NCBI RefSeq assembly: GCF_000521605.1
Contig: NZ_CP006942.1
Coordinates: forward strand, 62,001 to 126,000
Length of the DNA stretch: 64,000 nucleotides
Direction of reading: 5' to 3'
Origin: Mannheimia sp. USDA-ARS-USMARC-1261
GTDB taxonomy: Bacteria; Pseudomonadota; Gammaproteobacteria; Enterobacterales; Pasteurellaceae
Part shown: piece by piece, positions 34,764 to 43,465 of the stretch
Numbering within the stretch: the first letter of the stretch is position 1
How the letters are laid out: every line of letters begins with the position of its first letter
Position numbers and translations under genes: made by a program
Notes under the pieces: model-generated
Told to the model about the DNA's origin: nothing
The model's database searches: none
What the model saw: only the letters and a program-made list of their open reading frames with translations

Positions 34764-34847
34764 ATGAAATTTCTCAAAAGTGTATTAAGTCGATGGTTTA
34801 ATCTCGATCATAAGCTCTCCTTTTTCTTTCCCTTAATCTCCTGCTAA
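34764..34847 (+). CDS. tnaC: Tryptophanase leader peptide TnaC
   Basis: This 27-residue leader ends RWFNLDHKLSFFFPLISC. Trp11, Asp15 and Pro23 have the same spacing as Trp12, Asp16 and Pro24 of E. coli TnaC, the residues required for tryptophan-induced ribosome stalling. GGAGGGACATATT precedes the ATG. Unlike E. coli TnaC, the peptide continues four residues past the Pro before a TAA stop; from memory, the Proteus vulgaris leader also continues past FFFP. The 82 bases to tnaA are pyrimidine-rich (34850-34895), fitting a Rho-dependent site exposed when the ribosome leaves. Confidence 0.88.
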   Translation: MKFLKSVLSRWFNLDHKLSFFFPLISC

Positions 34848-34929
34848 TTCAACCAATTGGTTCTTCTTTTATTTTTAATCAATCTTTCTATTTTTATTTT
34901 TGCTAACTAAGGTTAGTAAGGGATTTTTT

Positions 34930-36348
34930 ATGCAAAATTTTAAACATTTACCTGAACCGTTCCGTATTCGTGTTATTGAACCTGTTAAACGCACTACGCG
35001 TGAATATCGTGATCAAGCGATTTTAAAAGCCGGAATGAATCCATTTTTATTAGACAGCGATGATGTTTTTATTGATTTGCTGACCGACAGTGGTACGGGG
35101 GCAATTACTCAAGATATGCAAGCTGCAATGCTACGTGGTGATGAAGCTTATAGTGGTAGTCGTAGCTACTATGCGTTGGCGAATGCTGTGAAAGAGATTT
35201 TTGGCTATCAATATACCATTCCAACCCACCAAGGGAGAGGTGCGGAGCAGATCTATATTCCTGTGTTGATCAAAAAGCGTGAGCAGGAAAAGGGCTTAGA
35301 TCGTAGCAAAATGGTGGTGATCTCCAACTATTTCTTTGATACCACGCAAGGGCATAGTCAAATCAACGGTTGCACGGTGAAAAATACTTATACCAAAGAG
35401 GCGTTTGATACCGGCGTGCGTAGCGATTTCAAAGGTAATTTTGACTTAGAACAGCTCGAAAAAACGATTTTAGAAGCTGAACCGAAAAACGTACCGTATA
35501 TTGTTTGTACCATTACTTGTAACTCTGCGGGTGGTCAGCCTGTTTCAATTGAAAATATGAAAGGTATGTATGCGATTGCCCAGAAATATGATATCCCTGT
35601 AGTGATGGATTCTGCCCGCTTTGCCGAAAATGCCTACTTTATTCAGCAGCGTGAAGAAGCCTACAAAGATTGGACGATTGAGCAGATTACCTTTGAAAGC
35701 TATAAATATGCTGATATGTTGGCGATGTCGGCGAAAAAAGATGCGATGGTACAGATGGGCGGTTTGCTCTGCTTTAAAGATGATAAATGGTTCGACGTTT
35801 ATACTGAATGCCGCACGCTTTGTGTAGTGCAGGAAGGTTTCCCAACCTACGGCGGTTTAGAAGGCGGTGCTATGGAGCGTTTAGCCGTCGGGCTGCGTGA
35901 TGGTATGCGTCAAGATTGGTTAGCATATCGCATCAATCAAGTGCAATATTTAGTGGATGGTTTGGAAGCGATCGGTGTGGTTTGCCAACAAGCTGGCGGG
36001 CACGCGGCGTTCGTGGATGCAGGCAAACTGTTGCCACATATCCCACCAGAGCAGTTCCCGGCACAAGCTCTTGCTTGTGAATTGTATAAAGTAGCAGGTA
36101 TTCGTGCGGTGGAAATCGGCTCGTTCCTGCTTGGACGCGACCCGAAAACAGGCAAACAACTGCCTTGCCCTGCGGAGTTACTACGTTTAACGATTCCGCG
36201 TGCAACTTATACCCAAACTCATATGGATTTTATTATTGAAGCGTTCCAAAAAGTGAAAGAAAATGCTGCAAATATCAAAGGGCTGACTTTTACCTATGAA
36301 CCGAAAGTGTTAAGACATTTCACCGCGTTATTAAAAGAAGTGGAATAA
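34930..36348 (+). CDS. tnaA: Tryptophanase
   Basis: This PLP enzyme of 472 residues splits tryptophan into indole, pyruvate and ammonia. The sequence follows E. coli TnaA almost without gaps: [20 protein letters not shown] at the start, [15 protein letters not shown], and the PLP lysine in MSAKKDAMV near residue 270. The ATG at 34930 was preferred over 34900 because it gives the conserved N-terminus and follows TAAGGGA. It predicts an indole-positive phenotype. Indole is not produced by all members of this branch, so the trait may help identify the strain. Confidence 0.97.
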   Translation: MQNFKHLPEPFRIRVIEPVKRTTREYRDQAILKAGMNPFLLDSDDVFIDLLTDSGTGAITQDMQAAMLRGDEAYSGSRSYYALANAVKEIFGYQYTIPTHQGRGAEQIYIPVLIKKREQEKGLDRSKMVVISNYFFDTTQGHSQINGCTVKNTYTKEAFDTGVRSDFKGNFDLEQLEKTILEAEPKNVPYIVCTITCNSAGGQPVSIENMKGMYAIAQKYDIPVVMDSARFAENAYFIQQREEAYKDWTIEQITFESYKYADMLAMSAKKDAMVQMGGLLCFKDDKWFDVYTECRTLCVVQEGFPTYGGLEGGAMERLAVGLRDGMRQDWLAYRINQVQYLVDGLEAIGVVCQQAGGHAAFVDAGKLLPHIPPEQFPAQALACELYKVAGIRAVEIGSFLLGRDPKTGKQLPCPAELLRLTIPRATYTQTHMDFIIEAFQKVKENAANIKGLTFTYEPKVLRHFTALLKEVE

Positions 36349-36359
36349 CTACACGAATA

Positions 36360-36385
36360 GCTACCCCTGCTAAGGAAGGGGTAGC
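36360..36385 (+). other. Hairpin between tnaA and tnaB
   Basis: GCTACCCCT pairs with AGGGGTAGC (9 bp, 8-base loop) without a T run. It lies 12 bases past tnaA and probably affects mRNA stability rather than ending transcription. Confidence 0.55.
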
Positions 36386-36412
36386 CAAATAATATTCAAT
36401 AAGGAGTTCCTT

Positions 36413-37627
36413 ATGAAAAAACAACCTTCTGTTTTTGGCGGTGCGTGTATTATTGCCAGCGTGTGTGTTGGTGCGGGAATGCTAGGACTTCCTAGTGCCG
36501 GCTCAGGGGCTTGGACAATCTGGACAATATTAGTGTTGTTGCTAACTATGTCAGTGATGATGCTTTCTGGTTTTATGCTTTTAGAAGCCTATAGAAAGTA
36601 TGATTTACGAGCTTCGTTTAATACAGTTACCAAAGATGTATTAGGCTGCCAAGTTAATATGATTAATAACTTAGCAGTCTATTTTGTTGGTGGGATTTTA
36701 CTTTATGCGTATATCACCTCTTCCGGTTTGATTTTACAAGAGCTTCTGGGACTAAGTAGCAAAGTTGCCTCAGCGTTGTTTGTGTTGGTGTTTGGGGCTT
36801 TTGTCTGGCATTCAACTCGTGCGGTGGACAGAATTTCGGTTATTCTAATCGTCTTTATGGTGCTGAGCTTTGCATTTAGTATTTTGGGATTAACGGCAAA
36901 TATCAGCTTTGATACGTTGTTTGACACCCAATCCACCAATGATTCAGGCTACTTTAAATATGCGATGATGATGTTACCTGTAGCATTAACTTCCTTTGGT
37001 TATCATCACTCAGTGTCATCAATGCGAGCTTACTACGGTGAGGAGAAAAAAGCGGCAAAAGCAATTTTCTATGGTACTTTAATTTCATTCCTGCTTTACT
37101 TTGTTTGGGTGGTAAGTATTTTCGGTAATTTACCACGAGATCAATTTGCCCCTATTATTGAAAGCGGTGGTAATGTGGATGTGTTGTTGAAAATCTTAGG
37201 TGGTGTGGTTGATTCAGCGTCAGTCAAACACTCATTGAATGCGTTTTCGATGGCGGCAATTTTATCCTCATTTATCGGTGTGGGGTTGGGAGTGTTTGAT
37301 TTTTTGGCAGACTTCTTTGGTTTCCAAAATGACAAAGCAGGCAGAACTAAAAGTTATCTTGTTACTTTCTTGCCGCCGTTGGTACTCTCTATTCTGTTCC
37401 CATTCGGTTTTGTGACGGCGATTGGGTATGCAGGGGCAGTAGCAACGATTTGGACGTGCATTATCCCTGCTGTGTTGGTTTATAAAGTTCGCCAGCAAGG
37501 TTTGCAAGAGGGATTTAAAGTGGGTGGTGGCAATCTATTGATTGGTGCGGTTATCCTGTTTGGTGTATTGGTGGCGGTATTCCACTTCCTTGCAATGTTT
37601 GAGATGTTGCCGGTTTACAAAGGCTAA
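36413..37627 (+). CDS. tnaB: Tryptophan permease TnaB
   Basis: This protein of 404 residues with about eleven membrane helices belongs to the aromatic amino acid permease family (Mtr, TnaB, TyrP). The N-terminus reads GGACIIASVCVGAGMLGLPS, the family signature for the first helix. The position directly after tnaA makes TnaB the best name, since Mtr and TyrP are usually monocistronic. AAGGAGTTCC precedes the ATG. It supplies tryptophan to TnaA. Confidence 0.9.
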   Translation: MKKQPSVFGGACIIASVCVGAGMLGLPSAGSGAWTIWTILVLLLTMSVMMLSGFMLLEAYRKYDLRASFNTVTKDVLGCQVNMINNLAVYFVGGILLYAYITSSGLILQELLGLSSKVASALFVLVFGAFVWHSTRAVDRISVILIVFMVLSFAFSILGLTANISFDTLFDTQSTNDSGYFKYAMMMLPVALTSFGYHHSVSSMRAYYGEEKKAAKAIFYGTLISFLLYFVWVVSIFGNLPRDQFAPIIESGGNVDVLLKILGGVVDSASVKHSLNAFSMAAILSSFIGVGLGVFDFLADFFGFQNDKAGRTKSYLVTFLPPLVLSILFPFGFVTAIGYAGAVATIWTCIIPAVLVYKVRQQGLQEGFKVGGGNLLIGAVILFGVLVAVFHFLAMFEMLPVYKG

Positions 37628-37640
37628 AGTATTGAAATAA

Positions 37641-37674
37641 AAATAGCGAACATTAAGTTCGCTATTTTTTTGTA
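37641..37674 (+). terminator. Terminator of the tna operon
   Basis: AAATAGCGAAC pairs perfectly with GTTCGCTATTT across 5 bases and is followed by TTTTTGTAATTTTT. It also lies after the convergent glpD gene. A single USS core (ACCGCTTGT) follows near 37692. Confidence 0.88.
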
Positions 37675-37703
37675 ATTTTTATGAAAAATATGACCGCTTG
37701 TGA

Positions 37704-39296
37704 TTAATTTTGCGGTTGGTAATCCACAAGTAAGTAGTGTTTTGCCACTTCAAGGAATTGAGATACTTGGGCTTGTTGCCACACTTCATCTTTACCCATT
37801 TCTTTCGCCATAATTGCAGCAACTTTAGCTGCACTGTCAATTGCAGCTCTTGCATCAGTAAAGAGTAAGCGAACGCGGCGTGCTAATACATCTTCTACTG
37901 TTTGAGCCATCTCATTACGAACCGCCCAAATCACTTCAGCCACAGTGTAATCCAATCTTGGGTGGAGTTTTTCCGCATATTCAGGGTAAGCGGTCATTAA
38001 GCCTCGTAGTTCCGGAATGTCTGAACCATAAACGTAGAGATGATCTTGTAAATTAACTAATTCTGCTGGAATATTACCGTGAATAGATAAATCGACCGTT
38101 CTACAAGGTTTGTTGCCTAATTGTGGGTGAACTTTTAATGCTTCTTCCACCGTATCTTCTGCCATTTGGCGATAAGTTGTCCATTTACCACCTGTGATAG
38201 TAACCAAGCCACTAGTCGGGTCGGTTAAAACTTTATGGCTACGAGAAACCTCTTTCGTGCTTTGACCTTCTTTTTCAGGTGCAGCAAGCGGGCGTTGTCC
38301 TGCGAATACGGCTTTTACATCATCTCGGGTTGGTTTTTTTGTCAGATATTGCCCAGCAGTAGTTAAAATAAAGTTTACCTCTTGTTCTAACGGAATAGGT
38401 TCGTAAGATGGGTGTTCGATTAACGTATCCGTTGTGCCTACGACTAGCACATCGTGCCAAGGCACAGCGAATAGCACACGACCGTCTGAGGTTTTAGGAA
38501 TCATTAATGCATCATTACTTGGTAAGAATGATTTATCTAACACTAAGTGAATCCCTTGACTTGGCACAACGAATTTTTTCGGGCTGCCGTGATCCATACT
38601 TAAAATATCATTCATAAATACGCCGGTTGCATTAATCACTGCTGTACCAAATACTGTATGCTCTTGTTGGTTTAGCTCATCGTAGAAAGTTACGCCATCA
38701 ATTTTGCCCTGTGGTGTTTTGTGCAATGACGTTACTTTAGCGTGGTTTAGCACTGTTCCGCCTTGTTCTACCACTGTTTGAGCCATATTTACGGCTAAAC
38801 GAGCATCATCAAATTGTCCGTCTTGATAAACTGTTCCTGCACGCAAACCCAAATCGTTTAATGTTGGTAAACGTCTTTTTGCTTCAGCTTTATCAATGTT
38901 TTGGGTTTTACCTAAACTGAGATTGCCTGAAAGCATATCGTACATTCCTAAACCAACACGGTACATTAAACAATCTTTAAGGGTGTAGTTTGGAATAATG
39001 AAACTTTGGTTTTTAAAGAGGTGAGCCGCATTTTTAGCTAAGCGACCACGTTCACGCAATGCCTCTCTTACTAATGCGACATCACCATTGGCTAAATAAC
39101 GCACACCACCGTGTACTAATTTAGTACTACGGCTTGATGTCCCTTTAGCGAAGTCGTGGCTTTCTAACAATAAGGTTTTATAGCCACGAGAGGCGGTATC
39201 TACTGCAATACCTAAACCGCTTGCACCACCACCAATAATAATGAAATCCCATTTTTGCGTTTGTTGCACTTGAGCGAGTTGTTGATTTCTTTGCAT
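37704..39296 (-). CDS. glpD: Aerobic glycerol-3-phosphate dehydrogenase
   Basis: This FAD enzyme of 530 residues oxidises sn-glycerol 3-phosphate to dihydroxyacetone phosphate at the inner membrane and passes electrons to quinone. The FAD motif is FIIIGGGASGLGIAVDTASRG (residues about 18-38), and DAO-family segments are SSRSTKLVHGGVRYL and VTITGGKWTTYRQMAE. It is about 30 residues longer than E. coli GlpD. AAGGAGCAAAAA precedes the ATG. It is divergent from glpT, and the shared promoter region carries GlpR-type and CRP sites. Confidence 0.93.
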   Translation of the reverse strand: MQRNQQLAQVQQTQKWDFIIIGGGASGLGIAVDTASRGYKTLLLESHDFAKGTSSRSTKLVHGGVRYLANGDVALVREALRERGRLAKNAAHLFKNQSFIIPNYTLKDCLMYRVGLGMYDMLSGNLSLGKTQNIDKAEAKRRLPTLNDLGLRAGTVYQDGQFDDARLAVNMAQTVVEQGGTVLNHAKVTSLHKTPQGKIDGVTFYDELNQQEHTVFGTAVINATGVFMNDILSMDHGSPKKFVVPSQGIHLVLDKSFLPSNDALMIPKTSDGRVLFAVPWHDVLVVGTTDTLIEHPSYEPIPLEQEVNFILTTAGQYLTKKPTRDDVKAVFAGQRPLAAPEKEGQSTKEVSRSHKVLTDPTSGLVTITGGKWTTYRQMAEDTVEEALKVHPQLGNKPCRTVDLSIHGNIPAELVNLQDHLYVYGSDIPELRGLMTAYPEYAEKLHPRLDYTVAEVIWAVRNEMAQTVEDVLARRVRLLFTDARAAIDSAAKVAAIMAKEMGKDEVWQQAQVSQFLEVAKHYLLVDYQPQN

Positions 39297-39660
39297 TTTT
39301 TGCTCCTTTTGTTCGATGCTGATTGCTCGAATTTGAACTTAATTTAAACTTTATTAGCATAAACGAAAATAAAATGAGTTCAAATAGATTTGTTTGAAAA
39401 TCAGATCTATATCACAAAATTATTGAATTTAAATCGTAAGTTACTGCTTTTCAGTTGTGTAAAGTGGCTTTTTTATAAGTAGTTAGATTAGATATACAAG
39501 AACAAAATGCGTATTTTCGAAAATTTAAAATGGTTTAAAGTGAAAATTTTGTGAAATAAATCACACTTTTGCAAAAAATAACTTTGTCATTTGTTATTTT
39601 CAGATATTATTGACCGACCTAAGAATAGGTATGACTTAATAATTATATTGGAGAATAAAA
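39297..39660. promoter_or_regulatory. Divergent glpD/glpT control region with GlpR-like operators
   Basis: This 364-base region holds sequences matching the E. coli GlpR half-site WATKYTCGWW: TATTTTCGAA at 39512-39521 (10 of 10) and, on the minus strand, TATTTTCGTT at 39362-39371 (10 of 10). TTTGTTCGAT and ATTGCTCGAA near 39307-39335 match at 9 of 10. A CRP-like sequence ending ATCACA lies at 39401-39416. No USS core was seen. GlpR itself is not encoded nearby. Confidence 0.55.
39550..39565 (+). promoter_or_regulatory. CRP site upstream of glpT
   Basis: TGTGAAATAAATCACA matches the CRP palindrome exactly. A TATTAT at 39605-39610 would place it about 60 bp before the glpT start of transcription. 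Confidence 0.72.
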
Positions 39661-41106
39661 ATGTTTGGTCCATTTAAACCCGCTCCGCATATTGCGGAGT
39701 TGCCGGCGGACAAAGTTGATGCAAGATACAAATTCTTACGTTGGCAAGTGTTTGCAGGTATTTTTTTCGGCTATGCCGCTTATTATTTTGTGCGTGCTAA
39801 CTTCGACTTAGCACAAAAAGGTTTAATTGAAGCCGGTTTATACAACAAAGCGGAACTCGGTATCATCGGTACCGGTGCCGGTTTAGCGTACGGTTTATCA
39901 AAATTTGTGATGGCGTGGATGTCAGACCGCTCAAATCCAAAAGTATTCTTACCGTTCGGTTTATTACTGTCCGGTTTATGTATGACTATGATGGGCTTGA
40001 TGCCGTGGGCAACTTCAGGCATTGCAGTAATGTTCGTGATGATCTTCTTAAACGGTTGGTTCCAAGGTATGGGTTGGCCGCCGTGTGGTCGTACGATGGT
40101 TCACTGGTGGTCTAAATCTGAACGCGGTACTATCGTTTCTATTTGGAACTGTGCTCACAACGTGGGTGGTATGGTACCGGGCTTAATGGTGATTTTAGCC
40201 GGTGCAATTTTCTACAACACATATGGTGTTGAAGCAACCGCAAAAGATATTTGGCAACAAGCGTTGTACTATCCGGGTATTGCAGCGATGATTGCGGCGA
40301 TTCCAATCTATTTTATGATGAAAGACACGCCTCAATCTTGCGGTTTACCACCGGTTGAAAAATGGCGTAACGACTATCCGGATGATTATGATGAGAAAAA
40401 ATCTGAAACCGAATTAACCACCAAAGAGATTTTATTCACTTATGTATTAAAAAATAAACTCTTGTGGTACATCGCAATTGCGAACGTATTTGTTTACTTA
40501 ATCCGCTATGGCGTATTGAAATGGTCTCCGGTTTATTTAGGTGAAGTGAAACATTTCAACATTAAAGGTACTGCGTCTGCATACATTATTTATGAACTTG
40601 CAGCAATTCCTGGTACATTATTATGTGGTTGGGTGTCTGACAAAATCTTCAAAGGTAAACGTGGTTTAACCGGTTTCGTGTTTATGATTTTAACCACTGC
40701 AGCGGTTGTGGCATTATGGCTGAACCCAGCAACGCCGGAAGCAGAATTGGCACAATATGCCGGCCGTGCTTGGTATGAAAACCCATATCAGTTAATGGAC
40801 TTTATTTTGATGACGACTATCGGTTTCTTAATCTACGGCCCTGTAATGCTTATCGGCTTACACGCCCTTGAATTAGCACCGAAAAAAGCTGCAGGTACAT
40901 CAGCAGGTTTCACCGGTTTATTCGGTTACTTAGGTGGTACAGTTTCTGCATCTGCGGTAGTAGGTTGGGCTGCTCACGAATTTGGCTGGGACGGTGGCTT
41001 CTATGTGATGATCGTAGGTGGCGTATTAGCTGTGTTACTGATGTTTATCGTGATGATTGAAGAAGGTAAACACAAAGCAAAATTAGGCGACCACTACGGT
41101 AAATAG
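39661..41106 (+). CDS. glpT: Glycerol-3-phosphate transporter GlpT
   Basis: This 481-residue protein with twelve membrane helices belongs to the organophosphate:phosphate antiporters of the MFS. Signatures are [20 protein letters not shown] (helix 1), the conserved [16 protein letters not shown] and [16 protein letters not shown]-type loop (here [15 protein letters not shown]). E. coli GlpT has 452 residues. TTGGAGAATAAA precedes the ATG. It exchanges glycerol 3-phosphate for inorganic phosphate and is followed by glpQ as in E. coli and H. influenzae. Confidence 0.95.
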   Translation: MFGPFKPAPHIAELPADKVDARYKFLRWQVFAGIFFGYAAYYFVRANFDLAQKGLIEAGLYNKAELGIIGTGAGLAYGLSKFVMAWMSDRSNPKVFLPFGLLLSGLCMTMMGLMPWATSGIAVMFVMIFLNGWFQGMGWPPCGRTMVHWWSKSERGTIVSIWNCAHNVGGMVPGLMVILAGAIFYNTYGVEATAKDIWQQALYYPGIAAMIAAIPIYFMMKDTPQSCGLPPVEKWRNDYPDDYDEKKSETELTTKEILFTYVLKNKLLWYIAIANVFVYLIRYGVLKWSPVYLGEVKHFNIKGTASAYIIYELAAIPGTLLCGWVSDKIFKGKRGLTGFVFMILTTAAVVALWLNPATPEAELAQYAGRAWYENPYQLMDFILMTTIGFLIYGPVMLIGLHALELAPKKAAGTSAGFTGLFGYLGGTVSASAVVGWAAHEFGWDGGFYVMIVGGVLAVLLMFIVMIEEGKHKAKLGDHYGK

Positions 41107-41176
41107 TCGTTAATCTATTAGCAAAAGGAAGAGCAGAAATGTTCTTCCTTTATTTTTAACACAATGAGGTAATTCT

Positions 41177-42250
41177 ATGAAATTTCAATTCAAAACATTA
41201 GTTGCGGCATTAGCATTATCAGCAGCGACATTGAGTGCCTATGCACAACAATCGGATAAGTTAGTTATTGCTCATCGTGGTGCAAGTGGTTATTTACCTG
41301 AGCATACTTTAGAGTCTAAGGCACTTGCATTCGGGCAACAAGCGGACTATTTAGAGCAAGATCTTGCAATGACGAAAGATAATCACATTATTGTGATCCA
41401 CGACCATTTCTTAGATGGCTTAACCGATGTAGCGAAAAAATTTCCGGAACGTAAGCGTGAAGATGGGCGTTACTATGTAGCAGATTTCACCTTAGAAGAA
41501 ATTCGCACACTGGAAATGACTGAAAACTTCAAAATTGAAGATGGTAAGCAGGTTCAAGTTTATCCAAAACGTTTCCCACTTTGGCAGTCCAATTTTAAAA
41601 TTCATACGTTTGAAGAAGAAATTGAGTTTATTCAAGGCTTAGAAAAATCAACGGGTAAGAAAATTGGGATCTATCCAGAAATTAAAGCACCTTGGTTACA
41701 CCACAAAGAAGGTAAAGACATTGCGTTAGAAACGTTGAAAGTGTTGAAAAAATATGGCTACGATAAAAAATCATCGCCAGTTTATCTACAAACTTTCGAT
41801 TTCAATGAGTTAAAACGCATTAAAACTGAATTACTTCCTCAGCTTGGTATGGATGTGAAATTAGTACAACTTGTGGCGTACACCGATTGGTTTGAGACCG
41901 AAGAGAAAGACAAAGACGGCAAATGGATTAACTACGACTACGACTGGATGTTCAAAGAAGGAGCGATGGCGGAAGTGGCAAAATATGCTGATGGCGTAGG
42001 TCCGGGCTGGTATATGTTGATTGACGATAAAAACTCAAAAGTAGGAGATATTAAATATACCCCACTTGTAAAAGAGTTAGCTAAACATAAGTTAGAAATT
42101 CACCCTTACACTGTGCGTAAAGATGCGTTAGCTCCATTCTTTGAAAATGTAGATCAAATGTATGACGCACTATTGAATAAAGCAGGGGCAACGGGTGTAT
42201 TTACTGACTTCCCAGATACTGCCGTTGAGTTTTTAAAAAAACAGAAATAA
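41177..42250 (+). CDS. glpQ: Periplasmic glycerophosphodiester phosphodiesterase
   Basis: This protein of 357 residues has a signal peptide (TLVAALALSAATLSAYA, cut near residue 23) followed by the GDPD domain: VIAHRGASGYLPEHTLES, EQDLAMTKDNHIIVIHDHFLDG. The two His and the Glu/Asp metal ligands of the family are all visible. It hydrolyses glycerophosphodiesters to glycerol 3-phosphate for GlpT. H. influenzae GlpQ (protein D) is a lipoprotein with a lipobox; this one has no Cys at the cleavage site, so it is probably soluble. It ends with a USS pair. Confidence 0.93.
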   Translation: MKFQFKTLVAALALSAATLSAYAQQSDKLVIAHRGASGYLPEHTLESKALAFGQQADYLEQDLAMTKDNHIIVIHDHFLDGLTDVAKKFPERKREDGRYYVADFTLEEIRTLEMTENFKIEDGKQVQVYPKRFPLWQSNFKIHTFEEEIEFIQGLEKSTGKKIGIYPEIKAPWLHHKEGKDIALETLKVLKKYGYDKKSSPVYLQTFDFNELKRIKTELLPQLGMDVKLVQLVAYTDWFETEEKDKDGKWINYDYDWMFKEGAMAEVAKYADGVGPGWYMLIDDKNSKVGDIKYTPLVKELAKHKLEIHPYTVRKDALAPFFENVDQMYDALLNKAGATGVFTDFPDTAVEFLKKQK

Positions 42251-42267
42251 TTAATGCTTTTTAAATA

Positions 42268-42313
42268 GCAAGCGGTCTGATTAGTAAATTTTTTTGCAAA
42301 TCAGACCGCTTGT
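42268..42313. terminator. USS-pair hairpin between convergent glpQ and afuC
   Basis: GCAAGCGGTCTGATT at 42268 faces AATCAGACCGCTTGT ending at 42313; fourteen bases pair and the loop is T-rich. It can stop transcription from both sides. Confidence 0.78.
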
Positions 42314-42321
42314 GTTTAGGG

Positions 42322-43368
42322 CTATTCTTGATTTAACAAGAAAATACCATTTTGGCTTAAGTGAATATAATATTCCGCTTGGTTTTCATTATATTGATCA
42401 GGGTTGAGGTTTACCATCAGCTCTTTGCCTTGCCACTCCACTGCAATTTCCCAATGAGCACCCATATAAACCGCGTGTTTGATTTGGCAACGTTGATTTT
42501 CTTCACCATCAGCTTGCAAGCGGATTGCTTCTGGGCGGATACCAACCAAGCAGTCGCCGTTCGGTACATTGAAGCGCGCTGAATTAGCAAGAATAAAACT
42601 GAAATTGCCAATTTGGATTTGGTCATCCAATTTCTTCGCCGGCAGAATGGTCGATTCGCCCATAAAGTTGGCAAGGAATAGCGAGTTTGGCTGTAAATAG
42701 AGATTTTTTGCCGTGTCTTGCTGTTTGATAATGCCTTTATCCATCACAATTACTTGGTCAGACACCGCAAAGGCTTCCGATTGGTCGTGAGTAACATAAA
42801 GTGAAGTAATATTCAGGCGTTGCTGTAATTCACGGATTTTTTCTCGCATTGAACGGCGAAGGTTAGCATCTAAGTTACTTAATGGTTCATCAAATAAAAG
42901 CACCTTTGGTTTTAGAATTAACGCACGTGCCAGAGCCACTCGTTGCTGTTGTCCGCCTGAAATCTGATCGACAAAACGGTCTTCAAACCCCGCTAAATCG
43001 ACCAATTCCAACGCCTCTTTCACACGCTGTAATCGTTCTTCTTTCGGCACCCCTTGCATTTTTAAGCCATAGCCGACATTATCGCCAATCGACATATGCG
43101 GAAAGAGTGCATAGGATTGGAATACAATACAGATATCACGGTTCTGGATTGAGCTTTGGGTAACATCTTCGCCATCAATAAAAATTTGCCCAGAAGTCGG
43201 GCTTTCTAGACCTGCGACTAAACGTAGTACGGTGGTTTTTCCACAGCCTGAAGGTCCAAGCAGGGTAATCATTTTGCCTTTTGGAATGCTGAGGTTGAGA
43301 TTATTGATAACAGTTGCTTTGCCGAAAGATTTAGTTACATTTTTTAATACTAAGAAATCGTTATTCAT
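42322..43368 (-). CDS. afuC: ABC importer ATPase AfuC
   Basis: This protein of 348 residues is the ATPase of the Afu transporter. Walker A is GPSGCGKTT (38-46), the signature is [15 protein letters not shown], Walker B is [12 protein letters not shown], and a C-terminal regulatory domain (about 240-348, with [14 protein letters not shown]) is of the TOBE type. The family includes both FbpC iron and sugar-phosphate importers. It is the third gene of afuABC and is separated from afuB by two hairpins. Confidence 0.9.
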   Translation of the reverse strand: MNNDFLVLKNVTKSFGKATVINNLNLSIPKGKMITLLGPSGCGKTTVLRLVAGLESPTSGQIFIDGEDVTQSSIQNRDICIVFQSYALFPHMSIGDNVGYGLKMQGVPKEERLQRVKEALELVDLAGFEDRFVDQISGGQQQRVALARALILKPKVLLFDEPLSNLDANLRRSMREKIRELQQRLNITSLYVTHDQSEAFAVSDQVIVMDKGIIKQQDTAKNLYLQPNSLFLANFMGESTILPAKKLDDQIQIGNFSFILANSARFNVPNGDCLVGIRPEAIRLQADGEENQRCQIKHAVYMGAHWEIAVEWQGKELMVNLNPDQYNENQAEYYIHLSQNGIFLLNQE

Positions 43369-43399
43369 ATTTTGTCCTTTTAATTATATCCCTCTCTCT

Positions 43400-43454
43400 G
43401 AAAAATACTTCTGAACGAAGTATTTTTCTGTCTCTCTCCCATAAAGGGAGAGAG
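43400..43454 (-). other. Two hairpins between afuB and afuC
   Basis: GAAAAATACTTC (43400-43411) pairs perfectly with GAAGTATTTTTC (43417-43428), and CTCTCTCCC (43432-43440) pairs with GGGAGAGAG (43446-43454). They fill the 97-base gap and probably lower afuC expression relative to afuB. Confidence 0.65.
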
Positions 43455-43465
43455 TAGATGTCTTT

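Noticed and set aside
36360-36385. Calling the tnaA-tnaB hairpin a terminator
   Set aside because: No T run follows the stem and the downstream gene is a functional partner, so a processing or stability role is more likely.
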